Shown here piece after piece: positions 1 through 5,611 of a DNA stretch of 7,217 nt (the first letter of the stretch is position 1; every line of letters begins with the position of its first letter). The DNA is taken from NCBI GenBank assembly GCA_023416575.1, contig JAEZHL010000335.1, positions 1-7,217 on the forward strand. Reading direction: 5' to 3'. Source of the stretch: Pseudomonadota bacterium (GTDB taxonomy: Bacteria; Pseudomonadota; Alphaproteobacteria; Rhizobiales; Hyphomicrobiaceae). The position numbers and the translations under genes are program-made. The notes under the pieces were generated by a model. The model was not told where the DNA came from. It did no database searches and saw nothing but the letters and a program-made list of their open reading frames with translations.

Positions 1-802
1 TGATCGCTTTCTCAGATCAGGCATCGCCTTTGCCGATTTCCTCGTGCGCATGCAGAATGCACCGAGCCGCCCCTACGCGAGGCCGGCTGGGGCGCCCGAC
101 GGCTTCTGCGAGTTCATCGTCGATACCGGCGAGGCGCCGGCCTGGAACTGCGACCGCCACGTCAAGAACCTCGCCGCCTTGCCCGTGTTGCGCCGGGCGG
201 CGCTGCTGTCGGGCGATCCGCACTACGATGCCGCCGCCAGGTCGGCGCGCAGCTTTCTCGTCGACGGTCTTGCCGGTGCATGGGAGCACGCGGACGCGCC
301 CTCGCTGGCGGGCTGTACCGGGCCCGTATGCCAGGGCATCTGGCGCCGCGTACCGGGACCGCAGGGCCAGCCCGACACATTCGTCTATGGCGACACGCTG
401 GCCTATGCACTGCGGGGCTTGCTCGAGTACGAAGGCCCCTCCGCCACGGTGCGCGGCCTATATGACGCGTTCGCTGGCTACAGCGGCAAGGATCCCAAGA
501 CGCGTTCCTACGATGGGCGGATCGCTTTTGCCGGCTACATGCATCCGGCGAGTAAATCGCCCGATCCGTTCAGCGCCTATTACGACCTCGTGACGCTCGG
601 CATCCTGCACGGGGTCAGGCGGGCGGTCCGGCCTGATCATTTCGCGGTTGCGGACAACGTGCTGCGGCAGCGGCTCGCGTCGGCAGCCCAGCTCTCCTGG
701 CGGATGGACTTCGACCTCAGCGTGCCGGCGAGCGCGTACATCGATCTGACCACGCTCGCCAACCTCGGTGAGGCGTTGCTGGCTGAACCGGTGCAGCCCT
801 GA
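1..802 (+). CDS. Unrecognised helix-rich protein, 5'-truncated by window edge (possible alpha/alpha-toroid fold)
   Basis: The frame is open from the left edge (first full codon at base 2) to a TGA at 800-802, giving 266 visible residues. A GTG at base 44 could serve as a start, but the 14 residues before it (DRFLRSGIAFADFL) read like ordinary helical protein, so I treat the gene as continuing upstream. Visible residues 52-90 form amphipathic helices with a GDPHYDAAARSARSFL stretch, the style of an alpha/alpha-barrel or toroid repeat seen in some carbohydrate-active enzymes. Later come TFVYGDTLAYALRGLLEYE (about 126-144) and a YYDLVTLGILHG helix (about 193-204). Two cysteines (105 and 110) flank a short CTGPVC loop. 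No signal peptide or membrane segment is visible in this part. I do not recognise the family, and the toroid idea is a guess from helix pattern. It converges on the fibre gene, the stop codons lying 24 bp apart. Confidence 0.72.
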   Translation, partial: DRFLRSGIAFADFLVRMQNAPSRPYARPAGAPDGFCEFIVDTGEAPAWNCDRHVKNLAALPVLRRAALLSGDPHYDAAARSARSFLVDGLAGAWEHADAPSLAGCTGPVCQGIWRRVPGPQGQPDTFVYGDTLAYALRGLLEYEGPSATVRGLYDAFAGYSGKDPKTRSYDGRIAFAGYMHPASKSPDPFSAYYDLVTLGILHGVRRAVRPDHFAVADNVLRQRLASAAQLSWRMDFDLSVPASAYIDLTTLANLGEALLAEPVQP

Positions 803-818
803 GCGCCAATGACTCAGG
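798..818. terminator. Weak inverted repeat between two convergent genes
   Basis: CCTGAG (798-803) and CTCAGG (813-818) are perfect 6-bp arms around a 9-nt loop. They overlap the stop codon of the left gene and lie just past the end of the convergent fibre gene. A terminator is expected at this spot and the symmetry would allow it to act in both directions. However, the stem is short and has no T-run on either side, so the call is tentative. Confidence 0.22.
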
Positions 819-826
819 TCGCACGG

Positions 827-2233
827 TCAGGCGTACTGGCCGCCGCTCGCGAGCACGCCAGGGTTATCGCCGGGAAAGTAGAGCCCCCCTGCCCCGTTGA
901 CATTAATGACGCCATTGAGCACCGCCTGATAGCGCGGTCCCAGCGCATTGCCCGACCAATTCATGCCGTAGGAGGTCACGAGCCCTCCGGACTGGGCATG
1001 GGCGAAGCCGAACGGGAAGCCGGGTGTGCCGGTGAGGGTGACGGCGCCGAGGGCGTAGAAGATGTGGCCGCCGGCATCGGAGTACAGATGATGCGGGGCA
1101 GCACCCTCGATGGCGATCTCGCCCCCCAGCATTTCGACGAATGCGCCATTGTCGGCCCCGATGTGGCGGAAATTGCACGCACCGAAGGCGTTCTTGCCGG
1201 TCAGGAAAACGATGCCGCCATAACGCGCCCACACGCCGATGTCGCCACTGAGCTTGACGCCCTCCAGGCGCACCTTGGCCCCGGCGGCATCGACCAGGAC
1301 GGCGTTGCCGCTGGCGACGGAGATGGTGACGTTGCCGGGCGCCGCCGTGTTGCCGATGATATTGAGTTGCGAGCCGTCGAACATGGGCCGGTTGACCCAG
1401 CCACCACCGGCATAGGTCCCGTCGGCCAACTGGATCGTCACCGTGTGGCCTGATGCATCGACGCGCAGCGCTCGCTCGATGGCCTCCTGCAGGGTCTGGA
1501 GCGCCGCGCCGGAGGAGAGGCCGTCATTCGCATCGGAACCGGACGCAGGATCGACGTGATAGGTACGGTCCCCACTCAGCGTTTCGCGCATCGGCGTCGA
1601 TGGCAGCCTGACGTGGCCGCTCGTCCTGTCGATGACCACCGCCTCGTGCCAGTTGCTGCCGTCGGGGCTGACCTTGATGTGGCAATCATCATCACCCGCC
1701 AGGCCGATCTCGGCGCGACCGGACCACCCGGTCTGGAACAGAATGGCACCCGTATCCACGCTGTCGGCCTTGTTGATCTTGAGCTGATGACCGGCGCCAA
1801 CGTGCGTGAGGAGCGAGGCCTCCGCGGCCACCGCCAGCCGGTTGGTCTCGTCGGCAGACGTATTGATCCCGAGCTTGGCAACGGGATCGGACAGGTCGGC
1901 CGCCGGAACCCAGGCGGTGCCGTTCCAAACCACCAGCTGGCTCTCGTCGATCACCCAGGCGGTCCAGCCCTCCCGGGGAGAATAGAAGGCCCACGCTCCG
2001 TCCTGGAACGCGGCGACAGTGCTCTGCTGTTCGGCCCAAACACCCGTCGCGTTATCTCCGACGATATAGCGGGCGCCGTCGGCGGGCGCGGCGGGTGGCT
2101 CGGCCAGATCGCGATCCACGACCGCGATGTGCAGCAAGGCGTCGAGCGCGCGGATGGCCTCGTTGTGCGTCACGTGCTTCTGCGCCTGGGCAGGAGCGAT
2201 GTAGGGAAGCCTAAGATTGGGGGTCTCGAACAT
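827..2233 (-). CDS. DUF2793 / right-handed beta-helix fibre or tail-spike-like protein
   Basis: This 468-residue protein looks modular. Residues 1-110 match my recollection of DUF2793: MFETPNLRLPYIAPAQAQKH, then VTHNEAIRALDAL and the Trp-rich GWTAWVIDE and VVWNGTAWVPA strands. Residues 117-210 form the linker module that often follows it (LGINTSADETNRL, GAGHQLKINKA, FQTGWSGRAEIGLAGDDD, HIKVSPDGSNW). Residues 223-468 begin with TYHVDPASGSDANDGLSSG and continue as short Gly/Val/Ile-rich strands typical of a pectin-lyase-like right-handed beta-helix, as in phage tail spikes. There is no signal peptide, which fits a virion component or a protein released by lysis. The start at 2233 is preferred to upstream starts (2305, 2251) because the conserved DUF2793 opening begins there and GGGAGA lies 8 nt before it. 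DUF2793 proteins occur in alphaproteobacterial phage-like and, as I recall, gene-transfer-agent loci, but no structural phage gene is visible here. The receptor or glycan bound is unknown. Confidence 0.88.
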   Translation of the reverse strand: MFETPNLRLPYIAPAQAQKHVTHNEAIRALDALLHIAVVDRDLAEPPAAPADGARYIVGDNATGVWAEQQSTVAAFQDGAWAFYSPREGWTAWVIDESQLVVWNGTAWVPAADLSDPVAKLGINTSADETNRLAVAAEASLLTHVGAGHQLKINKADSVDTGAILFQTGWSGRAEIGLAGDDDCHIKVSPDGSNWHEAVVIDRTSGHVRLPSTPMRETLSGDRTYHVDPASGSDANDGLSSGAALQTLQEAIERALRVDASGHTVTIQLADGTYAGGGWVNRPMFDGSQLNIIGNTAAPGNVTISVASGNAVLVDAAGAKVRLEGVKLSGDIGVWARYGGIVFLTGKNAFGACNFRHIGADNGAFVEMLGGEIAIEGAAPHHLYSDAGGHIFYALGAVTLTGTPGFPFGFAHAQSGGLVTSYGMNWSGNALGPRYQAVLNGVINVNGAGGLYFPGDNPGVLASGGQYA

Positions 2234-2273
2234 GCTCAGCGTCTCCCGCATGTGCCTCAAGTGCACTGAGCAT
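2232..2273 (-). promoter_or_regulatory. Inverted repeat spanning the ribosome binding site and start codon of the fibre gene
   Basis: Plus-strand ATGCTCAG (2232-2239) and CTGAGCAT (2266-2273) are perfect 8-bp arms separated by 26 nt. In the mRNA, read from the minus strand, the second arm contains the AUG of the fibre gene, and GGGAGA (plus-strand TCTCCC, 2242-2247) lies in the loop. A small inner GTGC/GCAC pairing is also possible. A folded leader could hide the start codon, or the repeat could be a repressor operator. The arms are seen directly; any function is inference. Confidence 0.35.
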
Positions 2274-2323
2274 CGGTCGATCGTCGCGGGCGGGGATAAG
2301 TTCACGCGCGGCGCTTGGTCCGG

Positions 2324-3196
2324 TCAGCGCGCCGCGGCCCACTTGAGCACATTCTGGATCACTGTGGGCCCGAGGCCGGGATCATCCGCAAACTCGGCCA
2401 GCTCCATGAACCGCAGCACGCCACTGAGCAATGTGATGCGACGGCGATCGAGCACGCGGCCGGTCAATCCCTCGTATTTTGCAATGATCCGCCCGGTCAG
2501 ATCCGTGGAGATGAAATCGGAGTAGATGAATTCCCGGTGCAGGGGTCCGAAACCGCAATCTCCGAAATCGTAGATTCCGTTGAGCTGCTGGCGCGCCAGA
2601 TCGAACGCCATATTCCAACCGTGGCCGTCGAAGTAGCCGAAGGTCACGCCATGAGGATCGGGGGTCAGCTGCTGGCATTGGGTGATGGTCCGATCGGCGA
2701 AGGACCGCAGTTCCGCGGGCAAGACCGGCCAGACGCGCCGCAGGATGACCTCCGGCTCGAGCCAGGTGCTGATCGGCCTGGCTCCAGCCGCCTCCATCGT
2801 CTTCATGTCGAGGCGATGCAGCTCGGCGTAGAACCGAGCCATGTCGGCCGCAAGGCGATCGCGGGCCGTCTCAGGCAGGCGGTCGTAGTCTGCCGTGACG
2901 AGATGCTCGCCCTCCAGCATGCGATGCCGCGAGAACATGGGCGGGCCGGGAAAGACCTGCATGTCGGGAACGGGCATCGTCACGGCCGGGCGGATCACGG
3001 CCAGCACCTGGGCCTCACGCACAAGAGCCTTTTGCGCCGTCTCGCGTCGCGGCAGCTTGAAGATCCAGCGATCGTCGACGGCGACCGCAAAGCAATCCCA
3101 GCCGGCCGTCCGCGGCGAGAACTCCGCCGTCGCAAGCTCAGGGAACATTGCGATGACCACATCTCGGAGGACGTCCAGTTGCGCATTCAATGTCAC
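2324..3196 (-). CDS. APH/choline-kinase-fold phosphotransferase with variant catalytic loop
   Basis: The 290-residue protein has the length and motif order of the aminoglycoside phosphotransferase (APH) family, which moves the ATP gamma-phosphate to small hydroxyl compounds in the cytosol. Visible motifs are the ATP-anchoring lysine in WIFKLPRR (K47), a glutamate in VREAQVL (E61), the catalytic loop YFDGHGWN (D190, N195), and the metal-binding aspartate in IYDFGD (D210). The usual HGD of Brenner's motif reads YFD, so the histidine is replaced by tyrosine while the Asp-to-Asn spacing of five is kept. The start is GTG at 3196, backed by AGGAGG (plus-strand CCTCCT, 3204-3209) 7 nt upstream. It lies 55 bp after lysR and 90 bp before the fibre gene on the same strand. 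The substrate cannot be read from sequence. A drug-resistance role should not be assumed, because many family members act on metabolites such as choline, homoserine or methylthioribose. Confidence 0.85.
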   Translation of the reverse strand: MTLNAQLDVLRDVVIAMFPELATAEFSPRTAGWDCFAVAVDDRWIFKLPRRETAQKALVREAQVLAVIRPAVTMPVPDMQVFPGPPMFSRHRMLEGEHLVTADYDRLPETARDRLAADMARFYAELHRLDMKTMEAAGARPISTWLEPEVILRRVWPVLPAELRSFADRTITQCQQLTPDPHGVTFGYFDGHGWNMAFDLARQQLNGIYDFGDCGFGPLHREFIYSDFISTDLTGRIIAKYEGLTGRVLDRRRITLLSGVLRFMELAEFADDPGLGPTVIQNVLKWAAAR

Positions 3197-3203
3197 AGCT
3201 CAG

Positions 3204-3209
3204 CCTCCT
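3204..3209 (-). promoter_or_regulatory. Consensus ribosome binding site fixing the GTG start of the kinase
   Basis: The minus strand reads AGGAGG followed by 7 nt and GTG (3196-3194). This perfect Shine-Dalgarno sequence decides for the GTG start over the first in-frame ATG, which lies 16 codons further in. It also shows the gene has its own strong translation signal even if it is transcribed together with lysR. Confidence 0.8.
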
Positions 3210-3251
3210 GCGTTCGAACAAGCTGGCCCGCATCCGGTCATCCCGGCGAGG

Positions 3252-4142
3252 TCAATCGATCGCGAAACTCGGCTTTGCGAACTGGCCCGCAACGCGGAAG
3301 AATTCGCGCACGGTGCGCAAGTCGCGGCGTTTCTTCAAGCACGCGACGTATTCGGTGAACTGCAGCGATGAATCCTTGATCGCCAGCGACACCAGCCTGT
3401 TGTCGACGCCAGGGAATTCCGCCGCGCTCATGACGCTGATGCCCATGCCGATGGCCACCGCCTCGCGGGTGGCCTCGCGATTGTCGATCTCGATCAGCGC
3501 CGAGGGAATAGCGCCGACCTTGGCGAGGGAGCGCATGAATTTCTGCCGCGTCATGGACGCCGGCTCGCGGACGATGACCCGCTCACCGTGGAAATCGATC
3601 GGCCGCACCGAGGTGCGCTGGCTCCACCTGTGGCCGCGCGGCACATACGCCACCAGCGGATAGGTGACGTAAGGGACCATGTAGAGCTGGGCTTCCCGGG
3701 TGCTGTCGGACGCGACGATGGCAACGTCGACCTCGTAGTTGAGCACGTCGTCCATCACCTCCTTGGCGCTTCCGGTCGACAGCGACACGCTGATGTTCGG
3801 GTGCAGGCGCATGAACTCGTTCAGCACCGGCAGCACGTGGCGCGGCCCGTCGGCACCGACCTTCAAGCGCCCGCTCTGCAGCTTGACGCTCTGGCTGAGA
3901 TTCTGCTCGATCTCGTCCTGGAGACGGAAGATCTCCCGGCACAACTCGAGCGTGCGCTGCCCGACCTCCGTCGGCACGACCTGCTTGCCCCGGCGATCAA
4001 GGAGGCGAACCCCATAGAGATCCTCCAACGCCTTCACCTGCCATGACAGGGTCGACTGGCTGACGTGCAGGACCTGGGCGGCGCGGGTGAAACTGCGCTC
4101 GCTGGCGACAGCATGGAAAGCGCGGAGGTAGAGAAAGTTCAT
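3252..4142 (-). CDS. LysR-type regulator, AEP-associated (phn_lysR-like)
   Basis: This 296-residue LysR-family regulator has the normal length for the family. Residues 1-60 form the winged helix-turn-helix: MNFLYLRAFHAVASERSFTR, then AAQVLHVSQSTLSWQVKALE and LYGVRLLDRRGKQVVPTEVG. A linker helix follows (about 62-90), then a two-lobed effector domain (about 91-290, with GRLKVGADGP, VDVAIVASDS, and the hinge-return strand EAVAIGMGISVMS). The start at 4142 is chosen because the LysR fold begins there and GGGAG (plus-strand 4148-4152) lies 5 nt upstream; an ORF start at 4226 would add a low-complexity tail. It is transcribed divergently from an AEP-type transporter. A LysR subfamily linked to AEP catabolism is known (TIGR03339, phn_lysR), and sequence style plus position fit it. 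It probably activates the transporter in response to AEP or a breakdown product. The effector is inferred, not seen. Confidence 0.92.
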   Translation of the reverse strand: MNFLYLRAFHAVASERSFTRAAQVLHVSQSTLSWQVKALEDLYGVRLLDRRGKQVVPTEVGQRTLELCREIFRLQDEIEQNLSQSVKLQSGRLKVGADGPRHVLPVLNEFMRLHPNISVSLSTGSAKEVMDDVLNYEVDVAIVASDSTREAQLYMVPYVTYPLVAYVPRGHRWSQRTSVRPIDFHGERVIVREPASMTRQKFMRSLAKVGAIPSALIEIDNREATREAVAIGMGISVMSAAEFPGVDNRLVSLAIKDSSLQFTEYVACLKKRRDLRTVREFFRVAGQFAKPSFAID

Positions 4143-4227
4143 GACTGCTCCCGGTATCCTCGCCGGCCCCCGATCACGTGGCGCCACCGTCTGCAGGGCG
4201 GCTGCACGCCCCGTCCCAGCGGCCAAC

Positions 4228-4255
4228 TATACTTGACATCAATAATAGCGATTGA
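4228..4255. promoter_or_regulatory. Candidate LysR operator: overlapping inverted repeats with T-N11-A spacing
   Basis: Two overlapping palindromes are visible. TATACTTGA-CA-TCAATAATA (4228-4247) matches at 7 of 9 arm positions. TCAAT-N7-ATTGA (4239-4243 and 4251-4255) has perfect 5-bp arms and contains T-N11-A (T4239, A4251), the classic LysR-box geometry. The site lies about 85 bp before lysR and about 280 bp before the binding-protein gene, in the AT-rich core of the divergent region. Paired sites of this kind are normal for LysR proteins that activate a neighbour and repress themselves. Binding is inferred. Confidence 0.5.
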
Positions 4256-4260
4256 AACTA
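4233..4260 (+). promoter_or_regulatory. Possible promoter towards the AEP transporter genes
   Basis: TTGACA (4233-4238) is a perfect sigma-70 -35 hexamer. About 16-17 nt downstream the sequence is AAACTA/AACTAA, a poor -10 match, as would suit an activator-dependent promoter. The -35 overlaps the candidate LysR operator. On the other strand ACTATA (4226-4231) reads TATAGT, a possible -10 for lysR, though I find no good -35 at proper distance. An alternative promoter further down the long leader cannot be excluded. Confidence 0.3.
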
Positions 4261-4515
4261 ACGAATGGACAGATAGTCTCGTCCGGCGCGATCCTCTCAG
4301 CCAACATCGCCCGTTGCGAAATGGGGTGGGCTTTGAGAGACATGGCGCTGAAAGCCGCTGACCGTTATGAATTGCCGATCCGTGGAGCCGGCACGCGTGG
4401 CCGCGGCTTCGCTAATTCTCAAACCGGCATGCCAATCGGATCACGCCGCCCTTGCCGACGTCTCAGGTTGTCCGCTCCCGCCAAACACAGTTCCCACCAA
4501 CCATAAGGCAGCAAC

Positions 4516-4523
4516 AAAGGAAG
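4516..4523 (+). promoter_or_regulatory. Ribosome binding site setting the start of the binding-protein gene
   Basis: AAAGGAAG lies 8 nt before the ATG at 4532, and the signal peptide begins exactly there. This decides against an in-frame ATG at 4367, which would put 55 non-conserved residues ahead of the signal peptide. Confidence 0.75.
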
Positions 4524-4531
4524 TTTCCGTC

Positions 4532-5569
4532 ATGAAACGAATGCTCGCGTCATTGGCCGCGGCGGCGATCGCCCTAACAGGACTGGGCCTTGCCTCGCCG
4601 CAGGCCCAGGCAAAAACGGAACTGACCGTTTACACCGCCTACGAGAACGACGATCTCGCCGCCTACAAGAAGGCGTTCGAGGCCGCCCATCCCGATATCG
4701 TCATCAACTGGGTTCGCGACTCGACCGGCGTCGTGACTGCGAAGCTGCTGGCCGAGAAGGACAACCCGCGGGCCGATGTGGTCTGGGGTCTCGCCGTCAG
4801 CAACATCGATTTCCTCAAGGCTCGCGGCGTCCTGCAGCCGTACACGCCCGTCGGCTTCGAGAAGATCCCCGAGAAGTTCCGCGACACGGCCAACCCGCCC
4901 TACTGGTTCGGCAACTCGGCCTGGATCTGCGCCATCGTCTACAACGAGATCGAGGGCAAGAAGCGCAACATCCCGGCTCCCAAGACCTGGAGCGACCTCA
5001 CCGACCCGGTCTACAAGGGCCAGATCGTGATGCCGCATCCGGCCTCCTCCGGCACGGGCTTCATGTACGTTGTCGCCTGGCTGCAAGCCATGGGCGAGGA
5101 AGCCGGCTGGAAGCTGATGGACGGCCTCCACGAGAACATCAGCCGCTACACGCATTCGGGCAGCGCGCCTGCCGTCATCGCCGCGCGCGGCGAGCAGGTC
5201 GTTGGCCTCGCCTTCGAGCTGCGCGGCTCGCGCCTGAAGCAGGACGGCGCGCCGATCGATCTCATCATGCCGAGCGAGGCATTGGGCTGGGACATGAACG
5301 CCCTCGCCGTCGTCGCCGGAACCAAGAAGTTGGAAGCTGTCCAGAAGCTCGCCAACTGGGCCGCGTCGGAAGAGGCCATGAAGATCTACGGTGCGACGCG
5401 CACGGTCGTCGCCATCCCGGGCCTCGCCAAGGAGATGCCGTTCGTTCCCAAGGACATCTCCGACCGCATCATGAAGCAGGACTTCGCCTGGTCGGCTGAG
5501 AACCGCGACCGCATCCTCGCCGAGTGGGAGAAGCGGTACGGCAGCAAGGCCGAGCCGAAGAAGAAGTAA
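4532..5569 (+). CDS. phnS2: 2-aminoethylphosphonate-type ABC transporter periplasmic binding protein (AepX/PhnS2 family)
   Basis: The 345-residue precursor has a signal peptide (positive MKR, then a hydrophobic Ala/Leu core) with likely cleavage after AQA at residue 27. The mature protein opens with KTELTVYTAYENDDLAAYKK, the family-1 solute-binding pattern shared with iron(III)-binding FbpA-like proteins. The segments INWVRDSTGVVTAKLLAEK (58-76), ADVVWGLA (81-88), PVYKGQIVMPHPASSGTGF (159-177), DGLHENISRYTHSGS (197-211) and the C-terminal DFAWSAENRDRILAEWEKRY (317-336) match what I recall of the putative AEP-binding family (TIGR03261, PhnS2; AepX in later literature). It would capture AEP, a natural organophosphonate, in the periplasm. 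No adjacent tyrosine pair typical of iron-binding relatives is present. It is first in the operon, divergent from lysR, and 42 bp before the permease. The last residues (SKAEPKKK) form a short Lys-rich tail. The family call is firm; AEP as the actual ligand is inferred. Confidence 0.92.
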   Translation: MKRMLASLAAAAIALTGLGLASPQAQAKTELTVYTAYENDDLAAYKKAFEAAHPDIVINWVRDSTGVVTAKLLAEKDNPRADVVWGLAVSNIDFLKARGVLQPYTPVGFEKIPEKFRDTANPPYWFGNSAWICAIVYNEIEGKKRNIPAPKTWSDLTDPVYKGQIVMPHPASSGTGFMYVVAWLQAMGEEAGWKLMDGLHENISRYTHSGSAPAVIAARGEQVVGLAFELRGSRLKQDGAPIDLIMPSEALGWDMNALAVVAGTKKLEAVQKLANWAASEEAMKIYGATRTVVAIPGLAKEMPFVPKDISDRIMKQDFAWSAENRDRILAEWEKRYGSKAEPKKK

Positions 5570-5611
5570 GCACCGTTTCACGACAGGATGCGGGGGAGAG
5601 GGCAGGACGGC

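Larger units (their letters stand above)
4143..4531. other. Divergent intergenic region between lysR and the AEP transporter operon
   Basis: This 389-bp stretch holds no convincing gene. Its AT-rich core (about 4225-4275) contains overlapping inverted repeats and stands out from the GC-rich surroundings. From about 4276 to 4515 it is an unusually long leader for the binding-protein gene if transcription starts near the core. The leader contains a GC-rich imperfect hairpin (AGCCG at 4386-4390 pairing with CGGCT at 4404-4408) and an 8-bp palindrome GGCATGCC (4426-4433), neither followed by a T-run. I see no convincing Pho box. Reading frames crossing the region lack recognisable protein character. 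Confidence 0.7.

Noticed and set aside
809..1453. 214-codon plus-strand open frame opposite the beta-helix region
   Set aside because: It is a shadow of the fibre gene's Gly/Ala-rich coding sequence, with no domain features.
1556..2269. 237-codon plus-strand open frame opposite the fibre gene
   Set aside because: The minus strand encodes the DUF2793 and linker modules here; the plus-strand product is low-complexity.
2324..3196. Antibiotic-resistance aminoglycoside kinase
   Set aside because: Only the fold is supported. The altered catalytic loop and non-mobile context give no reason to assign a drug substrate.
2315..3358. 347-codon plus-strand open frame opposite the kinase and the lysR end
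   Set aside because: It spans two real minus-strand genes and their gap, and its product has no recognisable fold or ribosome binding site.
4386..4433. Hairpin and palindrome in the leader as a terminator or riboswitch
   Set aside because: The stem is only about 5 bp without a bulge, no T-run follows, and no known riboswitch core is recognisable.
4367..4531. N-terminal extension of the binding protein from an upstream ATG
   Set aside because: The added 55 residues would precede a standard signal peptide, and the ribosome binding site AAAGGAAG sits directly before the ATG at 4532.
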